From Candidatus Kapaibacterium sp. (GTDB lineage Bacteria; Bacteroidota; Ignavibacteria; Kapaibacteriales; HRBIN21), in contig JANXCT010000001.1 in the NCBI GenBank assembly GCA_025059875.1, positions 434,001 through 498,000 of the forward strand: 64,000 bases of DNA, written 5' to 3'. Position 1 is the stretch's first letter. Each line of letters starts with the position of its first letter. The position numbers and the translations under genes were made by a program. Below, piece by piece: positions 1 through 7,813 of this stretch. The notes beneath the pieces were generated by a model, which searched no databases, was not told where the DNA came from, and saw nothing but the letters and a program-made list of their open reading frames with translations.

Positions 1-290
1 CCCTGGGAACGGAGTGCAGCATAGCATGTGGCGATATCTCTGTGGCGTCGGAGGATTAGCCACTTATATGCGCTGGCGGATGTTCGATGGCTGATTTCGG
101 GGAAGGGATCTACCGTGTAGACTAAGTAGACCTCCAGGACTCCCACAGCATCGCACGTGCGGAGGACTGCTGAGACGTTGTGGGTGTCATGAACGTTCTC
201 GAGTACGACGGTCAGATCGGGTTGACGACGGTGCAGGACTTCTGCGATCCTATCACGGCGTTGGGCCGTCCGTTCCCGTAGTGGGATCAT
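1..290 (-). CDS. trmH: TrmH-like tRNA (guanosine-18-2'-O)-methyltransferase, partial
   Basis: The N-terminal 96 residues of a SpoU/TrmH-family 2'-O-methyltransferase run off the left edge of the window. The translation starts MIPLRERTAQRRDRIAEVL and contains the family motif ENVHDTHNVSAVLRTCDAVG (about residues 32-51) and a later HRTSASAYKWL segment, which matches the part of TrmH that follows the first strand of the SPOUT fold. TrmH methylates G18 in the D-loop of tRNA with S-adenosylmethionine. The start ATG at 290 overlaps the TGA stop of nuoD (ATGA), so the two are probably translationally coupled. The SAM-binding knot is outside the window, so close SpoU relatives cannot be excluded. Confidence 0.85.
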   Translation of the reverse strand, partial: MIPLRERTAQRRDRIAEVLHRRQPDLTVVLENVHDTHNVSAVLRTCDAVGVLEVYLVYTVDPFPEISHRTSASAYKWLILRRHRDIATCYAALRSQ

Positions 291-1573
291 TTATCAGCTT
301 CGCCCATCACCGGATCGATAGAGCCAATGATAGCAACGACGTCAGCTACCATGGAGCCCTCACAGAGGTATGGCAGTGCCTGCAGGTTGGCCGCCGATGG
401 GGAGCGGATCTTCAGCTTCCAAGGCTGGCCAGTACCGTCGGAGACAATGTAAAAGCCCAACTCGCCTTTCGGACTCTCGATCGCTGTGTATGTCTCGCCT
501 GGTTCAGGCATAGCACCGAAGTTGATGAGCATGAAGTCGTTGATGAGTTCCTCCATGCGCGTGTAGACCCGCTCCTTTGGGGGAAGGACGAAGCGGGGAT
601 CGTGGGCCAGAACCTCCCCGGGCGGCATCTTCTCTAGGACTTGCCGTAGGATTTTGACGCTCTCTTTCATCTCCTGGATACGCACCATGTAGCGCGCCCA
701 TGAGTCTCCGTCGGGGTAGGTGATGACTTCGAAGTCCAGTTGGTCGTAGACCAAGTATGGCTCATCGCGCCTCAAGTCGCGTGGTACTCCGGAGCCTCGC
801 AGCGATGGGCCCGTCAGTCCGAGCTGGATTGCCTTCTCGGCCGAGATGTACCCAACCCCTGCTAGGCGCTCAATGAAGATGCGGTTGCGGTGTACGACCT
901 TCTCAAAGTAGGCCAGCTCGTGGGGGAACTGGTCCAGCCACTCTCGAATCTTCGCGAAGGCTTCTGGTGGAACGTCGTTCGCAACGCCTCCGATACGGGT
1001 GTAGCTCGTTGTGAAACGGGCCCCACAGATGAGCTCGAAGATGTCGTAGAGCTTCTCTCGCTCGCGGAAGGTCCAGAGGAACAGGGTCATTGCGCCAACG
1101 TCCATGCAGGTGGCGCCCATTGCCAGCAGGTGCGAGGAGATTCGCGCTAACTCGGCAACCAGGACTCGGATCCACTGGGCTCGTGGTGGAGCTTCGATGC
1201 CACAGGCGTTCTCTATCGCCAGCGCAATGGCAACGTTGTTCGACATCGGAGCAATGTAGTCCAGCCGGTCAGTGTGCGGGATGAATTCGTGGTAGGTGAT
1301 GTTCTCCGCCAGCTTCTCGTAGCCACGGTGGAGGTACCCCAATTCGGGCACGCACTTGACGACCGTCTCCCCATCCAGCCGGAGCAATACTCGCAGGACT
1401 CCATGGGTTGCTGGATGCTGTGGCCCCATGTTGAGGACGAGGTCGTTCTCCAGTGGGTCTTCGAAGAGGACACTGACATCGCGGTCCAGCAATTGGCGTA
1501 GGATTTTCGCTTGCCGGACTTGCTGCACACGCTCCACGAAGGCGATCTCATCGTGCGGTCGGTGTTCCTTCAT
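287..1573 (-). CDS. nuoD: NADH-quinone oxidoreductase subunit D (NuoD)
   Basis: This is the 49-kDa subunit of respiratory complex I, which forms part of the quinone site in the peripheral arm. The hallmark NMGPQHPATHG lies at about residues 48-58, followed by PELGYLHRGYEKLAE and the C-terminal GSIDPVMGEADK, where the conserved Asp of the family sits. With the ATG at 1573 it is 428 residues, slightly longer than the usual 390-410 because of about 45 charged residues before the core. A longer reading from a TTG at 1603 would start inside a promoter-like TAATTTTG box (1601-1608), so 1573 is preferred. The gene is not beside nuoC or nuoE: it lies between dcd and trmH, so it is separated from the rest of the complex I genes. 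Confidence 0.95.
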   Translation of the reverse strand: MKEHRPHDEIAFVERVQQVRQAKILRQLLDRDVSVLFEDPLENDLVLNMGPQHPATHGVLRVLLRLDGETVVKCVPELGYLHRGYEKLAENITYHEFIPHTDRLDYIAPMSNNVAIALAIENACGIEAPPRAQWIRVLVAELARISSHLLAMGATCMDVGAMTLFLWTFREREKLYDIFELICGARFTTSYTRIGGVANDVPPEAFAKIREWLDQFPHELAYFEKVVHRNRIFIERLAGVGYISAEKAIQLGLTGPSLRGSGVPRDLRRDEPYLVYDQLDFEVITYPDGDSWARYMVRIQEMKESVKILRQVLEKMPPGEVLAHDPRFVLPPKERVYTRMEELINDFMLINFGAMPEPGETYTAIESPKGELGFYIVSDGTGQPWKLKIRSPSAANLQALPYLCEGSMVADVVAIIGSIDPVMGEADK

Positions 1574-1600
1574 TGCAGCTCCGCTTGAGCTCTGACCGCA

Positions 1601-1608
1601 CAAAATTA
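1601..1608 (-). promoter_or_regulatory. Bacteroidetes-type -7 box upstream of nuoD
   Basis: TAATTTTG on the minus strand, matching TAnnTTTG exactly, lies 27 nt before the nuoD ATG in the short gap after dcd. I see no clear TTTG/TTG element at the -33 distance. It suggests that nuoD can be transcribed on its own. Confidence 0.5.
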
Positions 1609-1641
1609 TGCAGCCGATATCCCTTGGCAGCTACCGTAGCG

Positions 1642-2178
1642 TCAGAGAAAGGCCTTCCACAGCATGGATTCGATCGGGACAGGTTTCTTCTCGCGGTACT
1701 TGGAACTCGGGCGGCGATTGTAGGGGTTGAGCACCTCACCTTTGACCTCGAAGTAGATGAGCTGCCCAATCGGCATCCCAGCGTAGATGCGGACAGGCTT
1801 CTTGACGGAGATCTCCAAGGTCCAGTAGTTACAGAACCCCACATCTCCCTTGCCAGCAGTGGCGTGGATGTCAATTCCAAGGCGTCCGACGCTGGACTTT
1901 CCTTCTAAGAAAGGGACGTGAGCGTGCGTCTCCGTGTACTCCTCAGTGACGCCGAGGTAGAGCATGTTCGGCTGGAGGACATAGCCCTCCTCGGGGATCT
2001 CAAAGAGCTCTATCCGATTTGGCTTACGTGCATCCAGCACCTCGTCGACGTATATGCCTAGCACCTTGCCTAGGTGGACGTCGTAGCTGTTTGGTCCCAA
2101 GCACTCAGGTCGGAAAGGATCAATCACAATCAGCCCCTTGGCGATGTTCTCCAGGATCTCCTTGTCTGAGAGGATCAT
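1642..2178 (-). CDS. dcd: dCTP deaminase
   Basis: 178 residues, the normal length for Dcd, a cytosolic trimeric enzyme that converts dCTP to dUTP for thymidylate synthesis. The active-site block EGKSSVGRLG (about 92-101) carries the catalytic Ser and Arg, and HATAGKGDVGF..WTLE (about 105-122) carries the catalytic Glu at 122. The C-terminal nucleotide-closing tail (SSKYREKKPVPIES) is present. The GKGDVGF sequence in the middle differs from the TAHRIDPGW of E. coli Dcd but fits Bacteroidetes/Chlorobi-type Dcd as I know it. Whether it also hydrolyses dUTP cannot be told from sequence alone. It lies 21 nt downstream of pntB and may share its transcript. Confidence 0.93.
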   Translation of the reverse strand: MILSDKEILENIAKGLIVIDPFRPECLGPNSYDVHLGKVLGIYVDEVLDARKPNRIELFEIPEEGYVLQPNMLYLGVTEEYTETHAHVPFLEGKSSVGRLGIDIHATAGKGDVGFCNYWTLEISVKKPVRIYAGMPIGQLIYFEVKGEVLNPYNRRPSSKYREKKPVPIESMLWKAFL

Positions 2179-2199
2179 GCCCGTTGCTGCTCAGAACCC

Positions 2200-3600
2200 C
2201 TATACACTCTTGAGAGCTTCAGCGACTGCTTCCAGTGAACGGCGGGCGTCACCGAAGAGCATGTAGGTGTTAGGCTGGTAGAACAGCTCGTTCTCAACAC
2301 CGGCGAACCCAGGGTTCATAGAGCGCTTGAGGACAATGACAGTGCGGGCCCGGTCGACATCCAAGATGGGCATCCCGTAAAGGGGACTGGTTGGGTCCTT
2401 GCGGGCGGCTGGATTGACGACGTCGTTAGCGCCGACGACAAGCGCTACGTCCGTGTGCTCGAATTCCGGATTGATGCGTTCCATGTCGTAGAGGAGGTCG
2501 TAGGGCACATCGGCCTCTGCGAGGAGTACGTTCATGTGCCCTGGCATTCGGCCAGCGACGGGGTGAATCGCAAATTTCACGTCAATCCCCCGCTGTTGGA
2601 GCAGGGTAGCCAGTTTCTTGACAGCGTGCTGGGCTTGGGCGACTGCCATACCGTAGCCTGGGACGATGACGACGGAGCGTGCGTAGCCCATGATGACGGC
2701 TGCGTCTTCTGCGGTCGTGGTTCGGACAACGCGGTCAGTAGCAGCTCCCTGAACTACCTCTGCACCGAAGGCTCCGAAGAGCACATTCAGCAATGAGCGG
2801 TTCATCGCCATGCACATGATGTTGGTCAGGATGAAGCCCGATGCCCCAACGAGCGTGCCTGCGATGATGAGGAGGTAGTTGTGGAGCACAAATCCTGTGC
2901 TCGCGGCGGCCAAGCCGGAGAGGGAGTTCAGGAAGGAGATCACCACCGGCATATCCGCGCCGCCGATCGGGATGACAAGCATAATCCCCAGCACAGCAGA
3001 AATGGCCAGCAATGCGTAGAAGAGGCCGGCCAGGGTGGACTCTGCCCATGTCGTCTGCTGTAGCAGTATGAGTACGGCGAGGACTACGATAGCGGCTGCC
3101 TGCAGAGCGTTCCAGCCATGGTGGAAGGGTAAGACAATTGGACGGCCGGTGATGAGCTCTTGGAGCTTTGCGAAAGCAATCAGGCTACCGGTAAACGTAA
3201 CTGTGCCGATGACGACGCTAGCCTCTATCGTCCCAAGCAAGACACCAGAGGCCTGCCCGATACCGTGATGAAGCTGAAGGCGCTCCATTTCAGCGACGGC
3301 GACGAGAGCAGAGGCAGCCCCCCCGAAGCCGTTCAGGAGTGCCACCATCTGGGGCATGGCGGTCATGCGGACTGTCAGCGCCATCCCTGCTCCCAGCGCC
3401 GAACCTAAGACGACGCCGAGCAGGATCCATTCAAAGCTCACGATGCTGCGGTCCAGCAGTGTGGCGATGATACCTAGGAGCATACCGGATGCTCCGATGA
3501 GATTCCCCGATCGAGCTGTTCGGGGGGAGCTCAAGCGCTTGAGCGCTATGATGAACTTTGCTGAGGCGGCCAGGTATGCCAGGTTAATGAGCACCTCCAT
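2200..3600 (-). CDS. pntB: NAD(P) transhydrogenase subunit beta
   Basis: 466 residues. The first about 280 residues are hydrophobic and form the membrane domain II helices (for example LNSLSGLAAASTGFVLHNYL). The rest is domain III, which binds NADP(H): VIVPGYGMAVAQAQHAV, the HPVAGRMPGHMNVLLAEA segment, GANDVVNPAARKDP and LDVDRARTVIVLKRSM are all textbook signatures. With PntAA and PntAB it couples proton entry to hydride transfer from NADH to NADP+ in the inner membrane, supplying NADPH. Its start overlaps the end of pntAB by 17 nt, so the three genes form one operon in the order AA-AB-B. Confidence 0.97.
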   Translation of the reverse strand: MEVLINLAYLAASAKFIIALKRLSSPRTARSGNLIGASGMLLGIIATLLDRSIVSFEWILLGVVLGSALGAGMALTVRMTAMPQMVALLNGFGGAASALVAVAEMERLQLHHGIGQASGVLLGTIEASVVIGTVTFTGSLIAFAKLQELITGRPIVLPFHHGWNALQAAAIVVLAVLILLQQTTWAESTLAGLFYALLAISAVLGIMLVIPIGGADMPVVISFLNSLSGLAAASTGFVLHNYLLIIAGTLVGASGFILTNIMCMAMNRSLLNVLFGAFGAEVVQGAATDRVVRTTTAEDAAVIMGYARSVVIVPGYGMAVAQAQHAVKKLATLLQQRGIDVKFAIHPVAGRMPGHMNVLLAEADVPYDLLYDMERINPEFEHTDVALVVGANDVVNPAARKDPTSPLYGMPILDVDRARTVIVLKRSMNPGFAGVENELFYQPNTYMLFGDARRSLEAVAEALKSV

Positions 3601-3892
3601 GGCGCTCCTCCTGGCGTTGTGGGCGGAACATTCGGAGCATTCGGTCGGTCACCAAGAAGCCTCCGACGACGTTAATCATCGCAAAGGTCACCGCTGCCAC
3701 GCCCAAGAGGATCAGCACTGGGGATTCCCCACGACCGGCAATCAGTAGCGAGCCTACGATGGTAATCCCCGAGATAGCGTTGGAGCCTGACATCAAGGGC
3801 GTATGGAGTGTCGGAGGGACTTTGGAAATGACTTCGAAGCCAACGAAGGCTGCCAGTGTGAAGATGAAGATGGAGAAGAGCACCTCGGTCAT
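3584..3892 (-). CDS. pntAB: NAD(P) transhydrogenase subunit alpha, membrane part
   Basis: 102 residues with three to four hydrophobic segments, corresponding to the C-terminal membrane portion of E. coli PntA, here a separate gene as in Rhodospirillum and many Chlorobi/Bacteroidetes. The diagnostic stretch is GFEVISKVPPTLHTPLMSGS followed by NAISGITIVGS. It lies 5 nt after pntAA and overlaps pntB by 17 nt. It contributes helices to the proton channel of domain II. Confidence 0.95.
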   Translation of the reverse strand: MTEVLFSIFIFTLAAFVGFEVISKVPPTLHTPLMSGSNAISGITIVGSLLIAGRGESPVLILLGVAAVTFAMINVVGGFLVTDRMLRMFRPQRQEERHGGAH

Positions 3893-3897
3893 CTGGG

Positions 3898-5034
3898 TTA
3901 TCGCTCTGCTGAGACTGTCTCGTTAGCGAAGGGATAGAGCTGTCCAGCGTGGGTGAGGCAGGTCTGCCGGAGGATTTCGTCCTCGAAGTGGAGCGTAGGA
4001 CGCCCGTCTTTGGTGAGTAGGCGTAGGAACTGCTCGAAGTTGCGTGCAAGCATCTGGCTGGCGTGGATGGGGATAGTAGCAGGAAGGTTCAGCGGGCCGT
4101 AAATAGCCACGCCGTTGTGCTCCTTCCACGCTCCTAACTCGGTCAGCTCGCAGTTCCCGCCAGTTTCCGCTGCCAGATCAATGATGACGCTGCCAGGTTG
4201 CATCCGCTCTACCATTTCGGCGGTGATCAGCCGAGGAGCAGGGCGTTCAGGAACGGCCGCCGTGGTGATGACGATATCTGCCCGGGCCACGTAGGTTGCT
4301 AAGGCTTCCCGTTGGCGACGCTGGACCTCTTCAGGGAGTTCGCGCGCATAACCGCCGCGTTGTTCAACGGCGTCCACTTCCAGCGTAATCGGCAGGAAGC
4401 GGGCACCAAGGCTTTCGACCTGCTCCTTAACGGCGGGACGGATATCGTAAGCCTCTACACGGGCCCCCAACCGACGGGCCGTAGCGATCGCTTGCAAGCC
4501 AGCAACTCCAGCCCCAATGACGAGCACCAGTGCCGGTGGGATCGTGCCTGCAGCCGTTACCATCATCGGCAGTAGCTTCCCAAAGCGTTCCGCGGCAACG
4601 ATGACAGCCTTGTATCCCGCAAGCGAAGCCATAGAGGAGAGCACGTCCATGCCCTGTGCCCGCGAGATTCGGGGTATCCGTTCCAAGCCGAAGCAAGTAA
4701 CGTTCTGCTTTCGGAGTAGCTCCAGCCGCTCAGGGTAGCGCCAGGCTTGGAGAATACCGATCAAGACCTGTCCCTCTCGCAATTGTGCAATCTCCGCCTC
4801 TGTCAGCATGTGGAGGCGCAGGAGGACATCGGCTCGGCCGACTACCTCTGCGGCAGATGGGACTACTTCAGCCCCTGCACTCTGGAAGCTTGCATCGGAA
4901 TAGTGTGCTCCCTCGCCAGCACCTTGGTGTACGACAACCTTGTAGCCTTGTTGGCACAGTCGCTGGACGACTTCAGGGGTTAGGGCAACTCGTCGCTCGC
5001 CGTGTGCCTGTTCCCGTACGATGCCGATTTCCAT
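3898..5034 (-). CDS. pntAA: NAD(P) transhydrogenase subunit alpha, NAD-binding part
   Basis: 378 residues of soluble domain I, related to alanine dehydrogenase. It opens with GIVREQAHGERRVALTPEVV, has RISRAQGMDVLSSMASLAGY (about 122-141) and a Rossmann GAGVAGLQAIATARRLGA (about 174-191) that binds NAD(H). The length equals that of separate alpha-1 subunits. It is first in the pnt operon and is preceded by a TAATTTTG box at 5067-5074. Alanine dehydrogenase is unlikely because the following genes encode the membrane subunits. Confidence 0.96.
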   Translation of the reverse strand: MEIGIVREQAHGERRVALTPEVVQRLCQQGYKVVVHQGAGEGAHYSDASFQSAGAEVVPSAAEVVGRADVLLRLHMLTEAEIAQLREGQVLIGILQAWRYPERLELLRKQNVTCFGLERIPRISRAQGMDVLSSMASLAGYKAVIVAAERFGKLLPMMVTAAGTIPPALVLVIGAGVAGLQAIATARRLGARVEAYDIRPAVKEQVESLGARFLPITLEVDAVEQRGGYARELPEEVQRRQREALATYVARADIVITTAAVPERPAPRLITAEMVERMQPGSVIIDLAAETGGNCELTELGAWKEHNGVAIYGPLNLPATIPIHASQMLARNFEQFLRLLTKDGRPTLHFEDEILRQTCLTHAGQLYPFANETVSAER

Positions 5035-5400
5035 AGACAGTTGGTCCTCTCTTAGGTATGCCGGCCCAAAATTAGCAAGAGCCGTGTCTCTTCATGAAAG
5101 CGGCTCGTGAGGCTGAGGCAGAGAAAGTAAATTTGTGGCCGCTGATGAGCAGTTCCATGGTACATTGCCGGAATCGTGTAGGCACCTTTGAAGCTCACAT
5201 GCACTTGCTCCTGCTCTAAGAACTTGCCTGCCGAGGAGCATGCTTTGTGCTGAGCTGCAGCGACTCTTAAAGTTGGCCCAGCCAACGGTCTCCTGCTGTA
5301 CCGAGGCCCTCTTTGCAGCCGACTTCACAGAGGCAGGAAAGCGAAGCTACCATCTAGAGATTCGGTTGAACGCGACAGCGCAGCACTTCTCTTATCCGTT
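5035..5400. other. Divergent intergenic region between pntAA and pirin
   Basis: About 365 nt separate two divergent genes. I see the pnt promoter box at 5067-5074 and no convincing coding sequence. Short open frames here (up to about 78 codons) have no recognisable motif and no Shine-Dalgarno. Any promoter for the pirin gene must lie here, but I found no exact TAnnTTTG on the plus strand. Confidence 0.6.
5067..5074 (-). promoter_or_regulatory. Bacteroidetes-type -7 box for the pnt operon
   Basis: TAATTTTG on the minus strand, an exact TAnnTTTG match, 32 nt before the pntAA start codon. A TTTC/TTTCATG stretch lies at roughly the -33 distance but is not a clean TTTG. Confidence 0.5.
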
Positions 5401-6147
5401 GTGGATATGTCCCCTACATGCTGCCTAGTCGTGATTCGGCGGATTCCCTCAACACGGCGGCACGAAGGCCAAGGGGCCCAAGTGAGGCGGCTCTTCCCAA
5501 CACTACAGCAACGCACGATTGATCCGTTTGTGCTTTTCGATGAGTTCCATGTCGTACCTCCAGCTCACTTTCCCGACCACTCCCATAGTGGTCTTGAGGT
5601 CGTTACCTACCTCATGGAAGGCGGTTTCCGGCATCGTGATAACTTAGGTAACGACAGCACCGTACTGGCCGGTGGAGCACAGCGCTTTACAGCAGGTAGC
5701 GGAATCGTACATGCCGAACATCCTGTCGGTGACCGGGTCCATGGTCTCCAGCTCTGGATTGTCTTGCCGCAAGCTCTGAAAGGGATCGAGCCATCATACC
5801 AAGCAGTGCCGCAGTTGGCGTGGGAGACACGTGATGGCGTACACCGCTGTTGGATCGTCGGTGGCTCTTCTCCAATCCGGCTTCACACCCCCGTAGAGTA
5901 TTTTGCTGTGCGCCTCTCTGCGGGCCATCGGTACTGGCATATGCTGCCATCGGGATGGCAGGGGTTTGCCTACGTACTCCAAGGTGAGATCCGGCTCAAC
6001 GATGTGCCCCTCCGGACTGCTGAAGGGACAGTCATTCGTGGCGAGGAACAGCTCTTCTGCACTGCGGTGCAGGATGCCCGATGGGTGCTAGCAGTAGGAA
6101 AGCCGTGGCAGGAGCCGATTCGGTTGTACGGTGGGTCGGTACTGTGA
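5401..6147 (+). CDS. Pirin family protein
   Basis: A bicupin of the pirin family, 246-248 residues depending on whether GTG 5401 or ATG 5407 is used. The N-terminal cupin holds the metal ligands FPDHSHSGLEVVTY (His-x-His) and GSGIVHAE (His, Glu), and FVLFDEFHVVPP is the usual entry motif. The second cupin (SGWQGFAYVLQGEI) is degenerate, as in other pirins. Bacterial pirins bind iron or another divalent metal, and some oxidise quercetin. The physiological substrate here is unknown. It heads a plus-strand group with two DoxX proteins and an FMN reductase, which points to quinone or redox-stress chemistry (inference). Confidence 0.88.
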   Translation: MDMSPTCCLVVIRRIPSTRRHEGQGAQVRRLFPTLQQRTIDPFVLFDEFHVVPPAHFPDHSHSGLEVVTYLMEGGFRHRDNLGNDSTVLAGGAQRFTAGSGIVHAEHPVGDRVHGLQLWIVLPQALKGIEPSYQAVPQLAWETRDGVHRCWIVGGSSPIRLHTPVEYFAVRLSAGHRYWHMLPSGWQGFAYVLQGEIRLNDVPLRTAEGTVIRGEEQLFCTAVQDARWVLAVGKPWQEPIRLYGGSVL

Positions 6148-6349
6148 AGATGGTCTCCAGGGATTGCTCAAGGGCATGGAGTGTGGGGATAGAGGAGTTG
6201 GGCTCTTCGACAGCTTTGCAACGAACTTCAAGTCTACAAGAGACGCAGATGCGCTGCTCCGGGGAGGGGTTCCTTCTCTTGGGCAAAACATTCTGAAGAG
6301 AGCTTCCGAAGGGTTTTTGCGGTATGTCCAACTCATTTGAGGTGCTCCA

Positions 6350-6754
6350 ATGAACGTCCTCGTGCTCATCGGTCGGATTGTGGTTGGCGGGTACTATCTC
6401 TACAACGCCCTGAATCATTTGGTCTTCGCCCCAGGCCCACTGTCGGAGTATGCCGCAGCCAAGGGGGTTCCAGCGCCGATGTTGGCCGTTATCGTTTCGG
6501 GGTTGCTACTCTTGATCGGCGGCTTGAGTATCCTGCTGGGGGTGTATACCCGCATTGGGGTATTGGCGCTCGTGCTCTTCTTCCTACCGGTGACGTTCTG
6601 GATGCATGATTTCTGGGCGATCGAAGATCCGGGGCAGCGAATGATGCAAATGGTTCAGTTCCTCAAGAACCTTGCCCTCATGGGCAGTGCACTGATGTTC
6701 TTGGCGATTCCGGAGCCGTGGCCGTACTCTGTAGCACCGAGGAAGCAGACGTAG
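6350..6754 (+). CDS. DoxX family membrane protein (copy 1)
   Basis: 134 residues with four predicted membrane helices, the DoxX/DoxD fold. It opens VLIGRIVVGGYYLYNALNHL and continues with the conserved YAAAKGVPAP loop and the VTFWMHDFW segment before the last helix. DoxX proteins are linked to quinone/thiosulfate or oxidative-stress redox in membranes, but the role of most is not established. The gene lies about 200 nt after pirin and 32 nt before a clearly homologous second copy. The same loop motifs (YNALNHL, SEYAA, GVPAP, TFWMH) occur in both, so this is a tandem duplication. Confidence 0.88.
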   Translation: MNVLVLIGRIVVGGYYLYNALNHLVFAPGPLSEYAAAKGVPAPMLAVIVSGLLLLIGGLSILLGVYTRIGVLALVLFFLPVTFWMHDFWAIEDPGQRMMQMVQFLKNLALMGSALMFLAIPEPWPYSVAPRKQT

Positions 6755-6786
6755 TGGGTATCTGACCGTCACCGGCGGGCTGAGGG

Positions 6787-7183
6787 ATGGTCGAGGTATT
6801 AGTAGTAAGTACTTGGGCGCCTTCTGTTTGGACTGTATTGGCTCTACAATGCCCTCAACCACTTGTTGATTGCACCGAAGGCACTAAGCGAGTACGCAGC
6901 ATTGCACGGGGTGCCGGCACCGACGCTGGCCGTATACGTCGGCGGGATACTGCTCGCAGTAGGTGGGATAACGATCCTGTCGGGCATGTATGTCCCTGTT
7001 GGAGTTGCGGCGTTAGTCGCATTCCTGGGACTGGTCACCTTTTGGATGCACGCCTTCTGGAGGGTACGCGACCCCGTACAGCGAATGGTAGAGTTGACCC
7101 AGTTTACGAAGAACATGGCTCTCATCGGAGCAACCCTGCTGCTGTTGGCTATTCCAGAGTCGTGGTGGAAGTTAGCGGATTGA
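6787..7183 (+). pseudogene. DoxX family protein (copy 2) with apparent +1 frameshift near the start
   Basis: The reading frame from about 6809 to 7183 encodes a second DoxX protein homologous to the one at 6350-6754 over its whole length (YNALNHL, LSEYAA, GVPAP, TFWMH, RM). An ATG at 6787 preceded by GCTGAGGG encodes MVEVLVV and would supply the missing N-terminus, but it is one base out of frame with the rest. Removing one A at 6807/6808 restores a continuous protein that aligns with the start of copy 1. Without that correction the only in-frame start is TTG at 6863, which would lose the first membrane helix. So this is a recent frameshift, an assembly error or a frame-shifted gene. The body shows no further damage. 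Confidence 0.7.
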
Positions 7184-7240
7184 GGCCGTTGGCTGCCTCC
7201 GTCGTAGGAACAGAGTCTCGCGGTGTGAGTCGAACTGCAC

Positions 7241-7813
7241 ATGATTCACGTGGTGGGCATCGTTGGCAGCTTGCGGCGGGAGTCCTACAATCGGAAGCTG
7301 CTGCGGACGGCTCAACAGGTAGCACCGGCCGACATGGAGATTGAGGAGGTGTCGCTCGCAGGGATCCCGCTCTACAACCAGGACGAAGAGGAGCCGGTAC
7401 CATCGGCGGTGCAGACGCTGAAGGAGCGGATCCGAGCGGCCGACGCGGTCGTCATAGCGACTCCGGAGTACAACCACTCCATTCCTGGGGTACTGAAGAA
7501 TGCCCTTGACTGGATGTCGCATCCTCCGGCGGAGAATCCGTTCGAGAGAAAGCCTGTCGCAATTATCGGGGCGACGCTTGGGGAGTTCGGCACTCTACGG
7601 GCTCAGCTTCACTTACGCCAAGTGCTGTCATACTTGAATGCTGAGGTGCTCGCCAAACCAGAGGTGCTGGTAGCTCGTGTCCGGGAGAAAGTTGGCCAAG
7701 ATGGACTCATTGTTGACCCAGTAGCACTCCAGCTCCTACAGCAGCTACTGGAGGAGTTGCGGCAGCGAGTGTTGGAGCGACGGTGGCTTTTAATGTCCTT
7801 CCATGCGCGCTGA
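7241..7813 (+). CDS. NADPH-dependent FMN reductase / quinone reductase
   Basis: 190 residues with the flavodoxin-like fold of the NADPH-dependent FMN reductase family (azoreductase/ChrR type). The FMN phosphate loop GSLRRESYNRKL is at about 9-20, and the family signature TPEYNHSIPGVLKNALDW at about 75-92. Such enzymes are soluble homo-oligomers that reduce FMN, quinones, azo dyes or chromate with NAD(P)H. It lies just after the DoxX pair and overlaps the following rsmB-like gene by 11 nt. Its exact electron acceptor cannot be read from the sequence. Confidence 0.88.
   Translation: MIHVVGIVGSLRRESYNRKLLRTAQQVAPADMEIEEVSLAGIPLYNQDEEEPVPSAVQTLKERIRAADAVVIATPEYNHSIPGVLKNALDWMSHPPAENPFERKPVAIIGATLGEFGTLRAQLHLRQVLSYLNAEVLAKPEVLVARVREKVGQDGLIVDPVALQLLQQLLEELRQRVLERRWLLMSFHAR

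Noticed and set aside
281-637. Plus-strand frame of 118 codons across the 3' end of nuoD
   Set aside because: It is an antisense shadow of nuoD and has no family motif.
6131-6340. Plus-strand frame of 69 codons ending just before DoxX copy 1
   Set aside because: No recognisable domain or ribosome site, and it begins inside the pirin gene.
7195-7230. T-loop-like GAGTCGAACTG resembling a tRNA end
   Set aside because: No acceptor or anticodon stem could be built around it.
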